Below, in pieces: positions 16,259-24,927 of a DNA stretch of 64,000 nt. The position numbers and the translations under genes are program-made. This stretch comes from Fen-183 sp036504335 (GTDB lineage: Bacteria > Acidobacteriota > Thermoanaerobaculia > UBA5066). Location of the stretch: the NCBI GenBank assembly GCA_036504335.1, contig DASXVJ010000007.1, forward strand, positions 1 through 64,000. The letters run 5' to 3'. The notes under the pieces were generated by a model. That model did not search any database. It saw only the letters and a program-made list of their open reading frames with translations, and was not told where the DNA came from. Every line of letters begins with the position of its first letter. Position 1 is the stretch's first letter.

Positions 16259-17839
16259 TTACTTCGCCTCCATGCCGGTGCCGGTGCCGGGTGGCGGGCC
16301 TCCGGGGCGGCCGGGACGGCGCGGGGCGGCGCCGCCCTTGCGCGTGTACGTCGCGACGCCGCGGTTCTCCTTCGTGAGATAGGTCTGCGCCACGCGCCGG
16401 ACGTCCTCGGCCGTGACGGCCTGGACCTTCTTCGGCCCTTCGCGGAATTCCTTCCAGTCGCCGCGGCCGTCGTTCCCCATGAGGCTGTAGAGGATGCCCA
16501 TGTTCGTCTGCATCGAGCGGAACGCCTGCGCCGCGGAGTTGTTCTTGATCTTCTGGAGCTCCTCGGCCGGGACGAGGTCCTTCTTCAGCCTGTCGAGCTC
16601 GGCGTAGATCGCGCGCTCGGTCTCCTCGGGGGCGCGACCTTCCTTGACCTGGGCCTCGACGCCGAACTCGCCCGCGTACTTGCGCGCCGACGCGCTGGCC
16701 TGGGCGCTCGTGGCGACCGGGTTCTCGCTCGCGACGAGCGCCTTGTAGAGGCGGCCCGTGCGCCCGTTCAGCAGGCTTGCGAGGACCTGAAGGGCGTAGG
16801 AGTCCTTGTGCGCGAAAGGCACCGCGTGCCAGTCCGCCTCGACGCGCGGGTTCGTGTCGGCCTCGCCGTTCATCCGCATCTCGGCCTCCCACTTCGGGGG
16901 AAGGAGCGTCATCTCGGGCGGAGGGTTCTTCCCGCGCGGGATCCGGCCGAAGTACTTCGCGGCGAGCGCGAGGGCGTCCTTCGGGTCGAAGTCGCCGACG
17001 AGGATGGCCGTGAGGTTGTTCGGCGCGTAGAAGAGCGCGTAATACTCGTCCGCCTGGGCCTTCGTGATCGCGGGGATGTCCGACGCGTACCCGACCACCG
17101 GCCAGGAGTACGGGTGGCCGTGCCAGAACATCTCCTCGAACGCCTCGTCGAGGCGGCCGGTCGGGGTCGACTCGGTCCTCAGGCGCCGCTCCTCGAAGAC
17201 GACGTCGCGCTCGGAGTAGAACTCGCGGAAGACGGGTGCGGCGAGGCGGTCCGACTCCATCCAGAACCACAGCTCGAGCTTGTTCTTCGGCACCGTGACG
17301 AAGTACTGGGTGAGGTCGGTGTTCGTCGAGGCGTTCATGCCCGACGCGCCGTTCTTCGTGTAGATCCGGTCGAACTCGTTCTTGACGAGGAGGTCGCGCT
17401 GCTCCTTGACGAGCGCGTCGAACTCCTTGTCGAGCTCCTTGTAGCGGGCCGTCTTGTTCTCGGGCTTCGTGATGTCGTCGATCTCGCCGCGCCGGAGGGC
17501 GGCGCGCAGCTTCGCATCCTCGTCGCGCATGAGGCCGCGGACTCTTTCCTGCTCGACGATGAGAGCCGCATCTCGGGCTGCGTCTTTGGACCCGATCGTC
17601 TTCGTCCCCTTGAACATCATGTGCTCGAAGAGGTGGCTGATCCCCGTGATGCCGGGGCGCTCGTTCGCGCTCCCGACGTGGGCGACCCAGCCCGCGGCGA
17701 CCGACGGCTCGTCGGCGCGCGGGACGAGGACGAGCCTCATCCCGTTCGGGAGGACGTGCTCTTCGACCTTCAGTTCCTGCGCGCGGACGGGGAGCGCGAG
17801 GGCGGCGAGCGCCGCCGCGAGAATGATTCTGTTTCGCAT
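16259..17839 (-). CDS. M16-family zinc metallopeptidase, active subunit
   Basis: About 526 residues. The start at 17839 is chosen because AGGAG sits 5 bases upstream and gives a clean signal peptide (MRNRIILAAALAALALPVRA). The active-site HLFEH (H-x-x-E-H, about residue 68) is intact, with the downstream third zinc-ligand Glu region present. A long charged insertion (about residues 85-150, D-E-D-A-K-L-R ... KEFDALVKEQRDLLVKNEFD) is predicted helical, probably coiled-coil. A Gly/Pro-rich tail follows. M16 peptidases degrade peptides processively; with the inactive partner and the S9 peptidase this looks like a secreted peptide-degradation operon. Confidence 0.92.
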   Translation of the reverse strand: MRNRIILAAALAALALPVRAQELKVEEHVLPNGMRLVLVPRADEPSVAAGWVAHVGSANERPGITGISHLFEHMMFKGTKTIGSKDAARDAALIVEQERVRGLMRDEDAKLRAALRRGEIDDITKPENKTARYKELDKEFDALVKEQRDLLVKNEFDRIYTKNGASGMNASTNTDLTQYFVTVPKNKLELWFWMESDRLAAPVFREFYSERDVVFEERRLRTESTPTGRLDEAFEEMFWHGHPYSWPVVGYASDIPAITKAQADEYYALFYAPNNLTAILVGDFDPKDALALAAKYFGRIPRGKNPPPEMTLLPPKWEAEMRMNGEADTNPRVEADWHAVPFAHKDSYALQVLASLLNGRTGRLYKALVASENPVATSAQASASARKYAGEFGVEAQVKEGRAPEETERAIYAELDRLKKDLVPAEELQKIKNNSAAQAFRSMQTNMGILYSLMGNDGRGDWKEFREGPKKVQAVTAEDVRRVAQTYLTKENRGVATYTRKGGAAPRRPGRPGGPPPGTGTGMEAK

Positions 17840-17870
17840 GAAATCTCCTGTGGGCACGGCGTGAGGACCG

Positions 17871-17876
17871 ATCCTA
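17871..17876 (-). promoter_or_regulatory. -10 element of the peptidase operon (leadered)
   Basis: TAGGAT on the - strand, 31 bases before the M16 start, upstream of its AGGAG site. It fits the leadered class described in the findings. Confidence 0.5.
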
Positions 17877-17899
17877 CGCCGGCCGGCGCCGGTGGAGAC

Positions 17900-19099
17900 T
17901 CAGCGACGCGTGAGGTCCCGCCGCCAGACCGTCCGGCCCTTGCGGACCTCCTCCACGACCTTGATCGCGGCGCGCCGGGCGGGGTCCGCGGCGGCCGGGT
18001 CGTCCGAGAGGACGGACATGTCGGCGGGGCGGCCGATCTCGAGCGCCGCCGTCCCGGCGAGGACGTCCGCGACGAGCGCGGCGACGGCCTCGGACCCCGC
18101 GTCACGGGCGGCGGGTGTGGGCTGTGGCGCCGCCGCGGCGACGGCCGGCGTCGGGGCGGGCGTGGGGGCCGGCGCCGGCGCGGGAGTCTGGACGATTGCG
18201 GCGACGGCCGGCGGGGACTCCGGCTCCTCGGCCGTATTCAGCCGGACGCTCTCCGCGTGGAGGCGCGTGCGCTCCTTCTCGTCGAGACGCGGGACGAGCT
18301 TCGCGAACGCCGCCGCGTGCGCGACGCCCACGAGGACGCCGTTCGGCTCCTGGATGCGCCCGCGGCGGACGATCGTGCCGCCCGGCGGGTCCTTCGTGCG
18401 CCACGAAATCCCGGCCCTCTGCAAGGCGAGCGTGTTGTACGCGCCGGCGTCGCCGGTTTTCGACACGACGATGACGGGCAGGGTCGCGGAGACCGTGTCG
18501 AGCTCCTCGCGCGTGGGCGGGCGGTTCTCCGCGAGCTTCGTCTCGTCGTAGCCGAAGCCGACGATGACGCGGTGCCTCTTCGGAAGGCTCGAGCGAAGGA
18601 TCCACATCCTGAGCGCGTCGCGGACGGATGCGATCGTGTAGGGGAGGCCGGGCGGCGGCGGCGACACGTCGGCCCCCAGCGCCTCGAGCGGCGGAGCGGG
18701 CTCCCGCGGCTGCGGGGGCGTCGGCGTCGGCTTCGGGGCCGGCGTGGGCGTCGCCCGGGCCGGCTTCTCGATCTTCGTGGAGCCCTTCGGAGGCGCGACC
18801 GGGGACGGCGTCGGCACGGGCGTCGGGACGAGGCCCGCGACGAGGGTCTGGCCATTCAGGTCGATCGGGAGGGTGGTCTTTCCCTTCCACTTCTTCTCGA
18901 CATCGGCCCGCGTCCCGAGTGCGACGATCCTCCCGTCCTTCACGGCGAGGGCTTCGGGACGCGCCTCCTTGCCCGCGAGGATCGGGCCGCCGTACCACAC
19001 GAAGTCCGCGCTCTGGGCCCGGGCGGGCGGCGCGAGGGCGGTGAAGAGGGCGGAGAGGACGGCTGCGGCGCGGGCGGTCCGGGGGGCTGGGCGCGTCAT
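17900..19099 (-). CDS. amidohydrolase-derived secreted protein with proline-rich linkers, probably not catalytic
   Basis: A 399-residue protein with a signal peptide ending near PPARAQ. The start (DFVWYGGPILAG ... ALAVKDGRIVALG) and the end (G-R-P-A-D-M-S-V-L-S-D-D-P ... GRTVWRRD) match the two ends of YtcJ-like amidohydrolases (amidohydrolase 3). Where the family has P-G-F-x-D-x-H-x-H this protein reads TLVAGLVPTPVPTPSP, so the metal-binding His pair is lost. Two Pro/Thr/Ala-rich linkers (about residues 92-140 and 300-340) replace most of the TIM barrel. The remaining core includes KRHRVIVGFGYDE. It may be a repurposed scaffold or binding protein. The gene is intact with no frameshift, which argues against simple decay. 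Confidence 0.7.
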   Translation of the reverse strand: MTRPAPRTARAAAVLSALFTALAPPARAQSADFVWYGGPILAGKEARPEALAVKDGRIVALGTRADVEKKWKGKTTLPIDLNGQTLVAGLVPTPVPTPSPVAPPKGSTKIEKPARATPTPAPKPTPTPPQPREPAPPLEALGADVSPPPPGLPYTIASVRDALRMWILRSSLPKRHRVIVGFGYDETKLAENRPPTREELDTVSATLPVIVVSKTGDAGAYNTLALQRAGISWRTKDPPGGTIVRRGRIQEPNGVLVGVAHAAAFAKLVPRLDEKERTRLHAESVRLNTAEEPESPPAVAAIVQTPAPAPAPTPAPTPAVAAAAPQPTPAARDAGSEAVAALVADVLAGTAALEIGRPADMSVLSDDPAAADPARRAAIKVVEEVRKGRTVWRRDLTRR

Positions 19100-19150
19100 C
19101 GAAGCGCCGATGGTAACGCCGGCCGTGGCTGATGAGAGAATTGGATACAG

Positions 19151-21403
19151 GTGACACTGTTTCGTTCAGGCGAAGAACTGACCCTGCCCGAGCTGGCACG
19201 GTCGCAGGGGCTCGCGTCCCCCACGTTCACGGTCGTCGACGTCATCCGGGGCGGGATGGGCGTCTGCGCGAAGGTCCGCCAGGGCCAGGGCCCGGCGTTC
19301 GCCGTGAAGGCGCTGCCGGCGGGTGATAAGCAGGGCGAGGCCTTCGAGCGCTTCCTCGTCGAGCTCCAGACCTGGTTGAAGCTGTCGGTCTGCGACGGAA
19401 TCGTCGAGGCTCTCTGCGTCTTCACGTACAAGGACACGCCGGTCGTGTGCTCGCGCTGGATGAACGGCGGGAACCTGCGGCCGCACCTTTCGGAGAAGGA
19501 CCCGGAGGTCTTCTACCGCACGATCGTCCGCATCGCGGGCGCGCTGGAGTGGGCCCATCGCGAGCACGGGATCCTCCACCTCGACCTCAAGCCCGAGAAC
19601 ATCCTGATCGACGACCTGAACCGCGTCGCGGTGTCGGACTGGGGAATCGCGGGGACGCGCGGCGAGATCGACCCGGCCGCCGCGGACGGCTCGATGGTCA
19701 TCTACGGCACCGCCGCGTACGCGTCGCCCGAGCAGCTCCTCGGAGGCGTGCCGCTCGACGTGCGGTCGGACATCTACAGCCTCTGCTGCCTCATGTACGA
19801 GTGGGAAACCGGGCGCGTCCCCTTCACGGGGGACTGGCACGAGATCCGCGGCGCGAAGATCCGCAACGAGCCTCCGCGCCTCGCGTCCGGCATGTTCCGC
19901 CGCTCCACGTTCGGCGCCGACGACATCATCATGCGCGGGCTCGAGCGCGAGCGGCACGGCCGCTACCCGGACTGGAAGGCGTTCGCCACGGACGTCCTGA
20001 ACGCCTCCCTCAGGCGCGAGCTGAAGATCGGCCGGTTCATTCCGAAGATGCGCTACCAGGCCTCCGAGGTGCGCAGCGACGTGCTGCGCGCGAAGGTCGC
20101 GACCGGTGCGATGGTGACGGGCCGCGGCGGCTCGACGGTCGACGTCCGCGGGGCCAAGAAAGAGCTGGACGAGGCGCTGCGCTTCGCGGAGAAGGAGGAC
20201 TGGGCCGGCGCGGTCGCGATCCTCTCCCGCGTCGTCCTTCCGTCGGTCGTGCGGGAGCACCCGGACGACCCGCTCCAACAGACCTCGGCGATCACGCTCG
20301 CGCGAGGCCTCCTGAAGCTCGACCGCCCCGCCGAGGCCGTTGCCGCCCTCGACGCTCTTTCGTCGGCGACGGACAAGCCGTCGGACATGTTCGCGCTTCT
20401 TGCGGACGCGCACCTGCGTCTCGGCAACCCGAGCCTCGCCGAGCGCGCGGCGCGCACCGGCCTTCTCCTGCACAAGACCGACGCCACCCTTCTCGACCTC
20501 CTCCTCGCCGCGCAAGGCGCCCAGGGCCTCTCGTCGGATGCGGTCGCGACGGCGCGTCAGCGCCTGGCGGGGCGGCGCGACGCCGGAACGCTCCTCGACG
20601 CGGCCGCGCAGCTCCTCCAGCAAGCCGCGGCCGTCCCGGAGACCCGTCTGCCGGAGCAGCTCGCGGGGTTCCACGAGGCGCTCGCGCTTGCCGCGGAGGC
20701 CCGAAACCTCTCGCCGAGGGACCACCGGCCCCGGGTGATCCGGGCGCGCGCCCTGCAGGGCCTCGACCGCTGGGCCGACGCGAAGGCGGAGCTCGCCGGA
20801 TTCCCCGAGGGCGGCGACGCCGCGCTGAGGCGCGCGGCCGCCGAGGCCGAGGCACGCGGCCTCCTGCGTCTCAAGGAGTACGCGGGCTGCCTCGCCCTGT
20901 GCAACAAGGCGCTCGCGGCGCACCCGGAGAGCACGAGCCTCGCGCGAACGCGCGCGCTCGCATTCGCGGAAGGATTCATCCTGGGCGTCGAGACCGGGGG
21001 ACGCCGCGTCGTCGACGACACGGCGATGGGCTTCTTCGAGCGGGCGGTCGCCGATCCGGCGGCGCGCGAGCCGGGCGACTTCGTGACGCTGGCGCGCTAT
21101 CGCGAATGGACGGGGCGCGCCGAAACCGCGGTCTCGGTGCTGAGGGACGGGAAAGACGCGTTCCCGAAGTCGTGGGAGATCGGCGTCGCGCTCGCGCGCC
21201 TCCTCGAGAGACGCGGCGACTTCGAGGAATCCCTCGAGGCGGCGCTGGAGGCGACGCGCAACGCCCCGTTCCGGCCGGAGGCCTGGCGCGCGCTCGCCGC
21301 GGTCAAGGGCGTCCTCGGGCCGAAGGCCGAGGCGGACGAGGCGCGGCAGAAGGGCGCCCAGGCCGAGAAGCGTCTCAAGGAGCTGCGCGCGAAGCCCGCC
21401 TGA
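19151..21403 (+). CDS. non-RD Ser/Thr protein kinase with C-terminal TPR-like region
   Basis: 750 residues. The kinase domain (about 25-290) shows a glycine loop I-R-G-G-M-G-V, the VAIK-type Lys in FAVKAL, HLDLKPEN in place of HRDxKPEN (Arg replaced by Leu, a non-RD kinase), SDWGIAG in place of DFG, and G-T-A-A-Y-A-S-P-E-Q as the activation/APE segment. The Asp of the catalytic loop and of the metal site are kept, so activity is plausible. Residues about 330-745 are helical repeats of TPR type (for example ALRFAEKEDWAGAVAILSR, LADAHLRLGNPSLAERAAR). No transmembrane segment is visible. The GTG start is the only reasonable one. Substrates are unknown. Confidence 0.85.
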   Translation: MTLFRSGEELTLPELARSQGLASPTFTVVDVIRGGMGVCAKVRQGQGPAFAVKALPAGDKQGEAFERFLVELQTWLKLSVCDGIVEALCVFTYKDTPVVCSRWMNGGNLRPHLSEKDPEVFYRTIVRIAGALEWAHREHGILHLDLKPENILIDDLNRVAVSDWGIAGTRGEIDPAAADGSMVIYGTAAYASPEQLLGGVPLDVRSDIYSLCCLMYEWETGRVPFTGDWHEIRGAKIRNEPPRLASGMFRRSTFGADDIIMRGLERERHGRYPDWKAFATDVLNASLRRELKIGRFIPKMRYQASEVRSDVLRAKVATGAMVTGRGGSTVDVRGAKKELDEALRFAEKEDWAGAVAILSRVVLPSVVREHPDDPLQQTSAITLARGLLKLDRPAEAVAALDALSSATDKPSDMFALLADAHLRLGNPSLAERAARTGLLLHKTDATLLDLLLAAQGAQGLSSDAVATARQRLAGRRDAGTLLDAAAQLLQQAAAVPETRLPEQLAGFHEALALAAEARNLSPRDHRPRVIRARALQGLDRWADAKAELAGFPEGGDAALRRAAAEAEARGLLRLKEYAGCLALCNKALAAHPESTSLARTRALAFAEGFILGVETGGRRVVDDTAMGFFERAVADPAAREPGDFVTLARYREWTGRAETAVSVLRDGKDAFPKSWEIGVALARLLERRGDFEESLEAALEATRNAPFRPEAWRALAAVKGVLGPKAEADEARQKGAQAEKRLKELRAKPA

Positions 21404-21411
21404 CCGCCGGG

Positions 21412-22116
21412 TCAGATGAACCGGCGGATGTGCTCGTTCCAGAAGGGCCAGTCGTGTCCGAAGACGCCGGGCCAGAACTCGGCCTGGATTCGCTGGCCCT
21501 GCCGCGAGAGCAGCGCCGCGAAATCGCGGTTGTCACGGATCAGGGAGTCCAGCTCCCCGGTCGCGACGACCCATTCGACGGCCCGCAGTCTCTCCTTCCA
21601 CGCCTCGTCCATGTTCGCAATGTAGGCGTTGGGCGTGTGGTAGTAGCAAAGCTCGTCCCAGTAGCCGTCGAGATAGCGCGACACGTCATAGAGGCCCGAG
21701 AAGCAGATCGCCTTCGTCACGCGCCCCGGGTACCGGCCCGCGAGATTCGCCGCGTGGTACGCGCCGAAGCTCGCGCCGACCGTGACGACGTTTCCGCCGG
21801 CGCGGCTCTCGATGTAGGGGAGCATCTCGTCGCGCAGGTAGCGGTCGTAATCGTCGTGGCGCCGCGCGCGGTCGCGCGGGTGCGCCTTCTTGTCGTACCA
21901 GCTCTCCTCGTCCACGGAATCCACGCAGATCAACTGGAGAAAGCCGGCGTCGACCTTGTCCGCGAGCGCGCCCGTGAGGCCGAAGTCCTCGTTCTGGTAG
22001 AAGCGCCCCATCGAGGTCGGGAACATGAGGACGGGACGTCCGCGGTCACCGAACCAGAGATATTCCATCGGGCGCGAGAGCGCGGAGCTTCTCCAGGAGC
22101 CGTATTCGCGTTTCAT
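21412..22116 (-). CDS. putative esterase, alpha/beta hydrolase fold
   Basis: A 234-residue protein resembling the YjfP/FrsA-like and D-type putative esterases. It has the nucleophile motif VGASFGAYHAANLAGRYPG (Ser in G-A-S-F-G), an upstream strand VLMFPTSMGRFYQNEDFG, and a C-terminal His in FGHDWPFW. No signal peptide, so cytoplasmic. It is convergent with the kinase gene (8 bases between stops) and divergent from the histidine kinase. The start has no Shine-Dalgarno but has TAGACT 8 bases upstream, consistent with a leaderless mRNA. Substrate unknown. Confidence 0.8.
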   Translation of the reverse strand: MKREYGSWRSSALSRPMEYLWFGDRGRPVLMFPTSMGRFYQNEDFGLTGALADKVDAGFLQLICVDSVDEESWYDKKAHPRDRARRHDDYDRYLRDEMLPYIESRAGGNVVTVGASFGAYHAANLAGRYPGRVTKAICFSGLYDVSRYLDGYWDELCYYHTPNAYIANMDEAWKERLRAVEWVVATGELDSLIRDNRDFAALLSRQGQRIQAEFWPGVFGHDWPFWNEHIRRFI

Positions 22117-22124
22117 GGCCGCGA

Positions 22125-22130
22125 AGTCTA
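22125..22130 (-). promoter_or_regulatory. -10 element, leaderless, esterase gene
   Basis: TAGACT on the - strand with 8 bases between it and the ATG at 22116. No Shine-Dalgarno present. Confidence 0.55.
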
Positions 22131-22162
22131 GCGAAGCGCGGTCTTCGGCGCCGAACCGCTCT

Positions 22163-22168
22163 TATACT
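22163..22168 (+). promoter_or_regulatory. -10 element, histidine kinase gene (leadered)
   Basis: TATACT, 32 bases before the ATG at 22201; a GGAAGGGGG ribosome site lies between them. Confidence 0.55.
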
Positions 22169-22200
22169 GATGCACTGATCTCAGCCGGAAGGGGGCCGAT

Positions 22201-23895
22201 ATGGACCTCTGGAGGAAGTTTTGCTCCCCGGGCGAGTTCATGCCGCACGGCATGTGCTACCTCTGGACGCCAGGCCTCGTGTGGCTTCACGCGATGTCGG
22301 ACGCGCTCATCGCGCTCGCCTATTTCTCGATCCCGTTGACGCTAATCCTGTTCGTTCGTCGCCGCCGGGACCTTCCGTTCAACTGGATGTTTCTGTCGTT
22401 CGGCGCCTTCATCGTCGCGTGCGGAACCACGCATGCGATGGAGGTGTGGACGCTCTGGAACGCGACCTACTGGGTCTCGGGTGCCATCAAGGCCGTGACG
22501 GCCGCAGCGTCGCTCCTCACGGCGGTCGCGCTCGTCAAGATCATGCCGGACGCGGTTGCCCTGGCGAGCCCGGAACAGCTCCGCCGGACGAACGACGACC
22601 TTCAGCGGGAGATCGCCGAACGCCTTCGCGTCGAGGCGGCACTCGAGTTGGTCAACAGGGAACTCGAGGAACGGGTCCAGGCCCGGACGGGGGAGCTTTC
22701 GCGGACGAACGAACAGCTGCACGTCCAGATGGAGGAGCGCGAGCGGGCCGAGGAGAGCCTGCGGCAGTCGCAAAAAATGGACGCGGTCGGGCAGCTTGCG
22801 GGCGGCGTCGCGCACGACTTCAACAACCTGCTGACCGCGATCCTGGGCTACGCGGATCTGCTCGCCTCACGGCCGGCGATCGAAGGGGGGGCGCGCGAGG
22901 AGGTCGCCGAAATCCGGAATGCCGGCGAGAGGGCGGCGACCCTGACGCGACAGCTTCTGGCGTTCAGCCGCAAGCAGGTTCTCGAGCCCGTGGTGCTGCA
23001 CGTCAACGATCTTGTCGGGGACCTCGAGAAGATGCTGCGGCGGCTGATCGGCGAGGACGTGGACCTGGTGTCGATCCTCGATCCTTCGGTAGGGAACGTC
23101 CGAGCGGACCCGGGTCAGCTCGAGCAGGTCATCCTGAACCTGGTCGTCAACGCCCGCGATGCGATGCCTCGCGGGGGCAAACTGACGATCGAGACGGCCA
23201 ACGCCGACCTCGATGAGGCGTACTCACAGCGCCACGCCGCGGCCCGTCCGGGCCGTTACGTCATGGTGGCCGTGAGCGACACGGGCTTCGGCATGGATGC
23301 GTCGACCGTGGAACACATCTTCGAGCCGTTCTTCACGACGAAGGAAAAGGGGAAGGGGACCGGGCTGGGGCTTTCCACGGTCTACGGCATCGTCAAGCAG
23401 TCGGGAGGCAACATCTGGGTGTACAGCGAGCCCGGGAAGGGAACCGCCTTCAAAGTGTATTTGCCGAGAGTGGACGACGCGGTCGCGGAGGGCGTCTCCG
23501 CCGAGGCGAGCCCGCTCCCCGCCGCCGCCGCGAACGAGACCATCCTCCTGGTCGAGGACGAAGAATCGGTCCGGACGCTGGCGCGCCGCATTCTCGTGGG
23601 TCATGGCTACCGCGTGCTCGAGGCAAGTGGCGGAGAGGCGGCGCTCGAGGCGTTTCGCGCGCATGGGGCACGAATCGATCTGCTGGTGACGGATCTCGTG
23701 ATGCCCGACATGGCGGGGACCGATCTCGCGGCTCGCCTGAACGAGAGGCATCCGGACCTCCGCGTGCTCTTCATGTCCGGCTACACCGGCGACGCGGCCG
23801 TACGAAGCGGCCAGCTGGTGCAGGGGCGGGCTTTTCTCCAGAAGCCGTTCACGCCCGCCGTTCTCCTGCGGAGGGTCCGCGACTCACTGGTCTGA
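22201..23895 (+). CDS. hybrid histidine kinase with ethylene-receptor-type transmembrane sensor
   Basis: 564 residues. The N-terminal three-helix membrane region (about 30-110) matches the ethylene-binding domain of ETR1-type receptors. Asp34 and Tyr41 (SDALIALAYFSIPL) and Cys74 and His78 (FGAFIVACGTTH) have the same spacing as ETR1 Asp25/Tyr32 and the copper ligands Cys65/His69. A coiled coil follows (about 120-190), then HisKA with His205 in GGVAHDFNNLL, HATPase (N-box VVNARDAMPRGG, SDTGFGM, G-K-G-T-G-L-G-L) and a C-terminal receiver with Asp498 in LLVTDLVMPDM. The receiver makes it a hybrid kinase; no partner regulator is adjacent. Such bacterial proteins are known; ligand binding here is inferred. 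Confidence 0.92.
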   Translation: MDLWRKFCSPGEFMPHGMCYLWTPGLVWLHAMSDALIALAYFSIPLTLILFVRRRRDLPFNWMFLSFGAFIVACGTTHAMEVWTLWNATYWVSGAIKAVTAAASLLTAVALVKIMPDAVALASPEQLRRTNDDLQREIAERLRVEAALELVNRELEERVQARTGELSRTNEQLHVQMEERERAEESLRQSQKMDAVGQLAGGVAHDFNNLLTAILGYADLLASRPAIEGGAREEVAEIRNAGERAATLTRQLLAFSRKQVLEPVVLHVNDLVGDLEKMLRRLIGEDVDLVSILDPSVGNVRADPGQLEQVILNLVVNARDAMPRGGKLTIETANADLDEAYSQRHAAARPGRYVMVAVSDTGFGMDASTVEHIFEPFFTTKEKGKGTGLGLSTVYGIVKQSGGNIWVYSEPGKGTAFKVYLPRVDDAVAEGVSAEASPLPAAAANETILLVEDEESVRTLARRILVGHGYRVLEASGGEAALEAFRAHGARIDLLVTDLVMPDMAGTDLAARLNERHPDLRVLFMSGYTGDAAVRSGQLVQGRAFLQKPFTPAVLLRRVRDSLV

Positions 23896-23931
23896 CGGAT
23901 GTCCGGGTTGTGCCCCTTCTCTCGGCTCCGC

Positions 23932-23937
23932 TAGGAT
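23932..23937 (+). promoter_or_regulatory. -10 element, ATP-grasp gene (leadered)
   Basis: TAGGAT, 26 bases before the ATG at 23964, with GAGGGGG between them. Confidence 0.5.
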
Positions 23938-23963
23938 GCGTCGCGCGACGCGAGGGGGCAGTC

Positions 23964-24917
23964 ATGGCACGCAAGAGGATCGGCGTCCTGTTCGGGATGG
24001 AAGACACCTTCCCGTGGGCGCTCATGAACGAGATCAACGAGATGGCCGCCAGGAGCGGCGACGACATCGAAGCGGGGCCGGTCAAGATCTCGGTCCTCGT
24101 CCAGGAGCAGTCCTTCGAGGACGCCGTGATCCTCGACCGCATCAGCCACGAGGTCCCGTTCTACCGGACGTTCCTCAAGTGCGCGGTCGCGCGCGGGGCC
24201 CAGGTCGTGAACAACCCGATCTGGTGGTGCGCCGACGACAAGTACTTCGACAACCTCGTCGCGCTTGCGGCGGGCGTCGCCGTCCCGAAAACGGTCCTCC
24301 TCCCGCACAAGGAGAACCCGCCGAACACGACCGCGACGTCCTTCCGCAATCTCGACTTCGTGGATTGGGACCGCGTGTTTGCGTACCTCGGCTTCCCGAT
24401 CTTCATGAAGCCGGCGAACGGGGGCGGATGGAAGGACGTCTACAAGTGCGACACGGCCGAGGACTTCTTCGCGGCGTACGACAAGACGCGGGACCTCGAG
24501 ATGATGGCGCAGGAGGCCATCGAGTTCACGGACTACTACCGCTGCTACGTCGTCGGGCGCTCGCGCGTGAAGATCATGCCGTACGCGCCGAAAGAGCCGC
24601 ACGCCATGAGGTATGCCGCGGTCGCCGGCAAGCCGGTGCCGGCCGCGATGGCCGAGCGGGTGACGAACGACGCGCTCGCACTCTGCAACGCTCTCGGCTA
24701 CGACCTCAACACGGTGGAGTTCGCCGTGCGCAACGGAGTGCCGTACGCGATCGACTTCATGAACTGCGCACCCGACGCCGATCGCGCGTCGGTGGGCGAG
24801 GAGAATTTCCGGTGGATCGTGAAGGCGATGGCGGAGGACCTCGTCGACCGCGCGAAGAACCCGCGGCCGTTCGAGGCGACGGGCACGTGGCCGGCCCTCC
24901 TCGGCCTCAAGGCGTGA
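23964..24917 (+). CDS. RimK-like ATP-grasp ligase
   Basis: 317 residues. The start at 23964 follows GAGGGGG and gives MARKRIGVLFGMED. The ATP-grasp fold shows LGFPIFMKPANGGGWKDVYK (phosphate-binding Lys and glycine loop), a Q-E-A-I-E hinge, the strand DYYRCYVVGRSRVKIMPYAP and the metal-binding end NTVEFAVRNGVPYAIDFMNCAPDAD. Such enzymes join a carboxylate to an amine through an acyl-phosphate. In other genomes RimK-like ATP-grasp genes sit beside GCS2/YbdK-type ligases; here the YbdK gene is 3.5 kb away, with the ietAS pair in between. Substrate unknown. Confidence 0.85.
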   Translation: MARKRIGVLFGMEDTFPWALMNEINEMAARSGDDIEAGPVKISVLVQEQSFEDAVILDRISHEVPFYRTFLKCAVARGAQVVNNPIWWCADDKYFDNLVALAAGVAVPKTVLLPHKENPPNTTATSFRNLDFVDWDRVFAYLGFPIFMKPANGGGWKDVYKCDTAEDFFAAYDKTRDLEMMAQEAIEFTDYYRCYVVGRSRVKIMPYAPKEPHAMRYAAVAGKPVPAAMAERVTNDALALCNALGYDLNTVEFAVRNGVPYAIDFMNCAPDADRASVGEENFRWIVKAMAEDLVDRAKNPRPFEATGTWPALLGLKA

Positions 24918-24927
24918 GCCGGACGGA

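Noticed and set aside
14712..17270. Upstream in-frame extension of the S9 peptidase to about 1,550 codons
   Set aside because: The extension is antisense-frame shadow of the two M16 genes; the GTG with Shine-Dalgarno at 14711 explains the true start.
14681..19132. Open + strand frame of about 1,480 codons antisense to the peptidase and amidohydrolase genes
   Set aside because: High-GC shadow of the real - strand genes: Arg/Glu/Gly/Val-rich with no domain, no export signal and no spacing relation to neighbours.
21400..21415. CTGACC-GCCG-GGTCAG hairpin between convergent genes
   Set aside because: A six-base stem containing both stop codons with no T tract; too weak to call a terminator.
24161..24406. 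Other-frame ORFs in the ATP-grasp region
   Set aside because: Antisense shadows without motifs.
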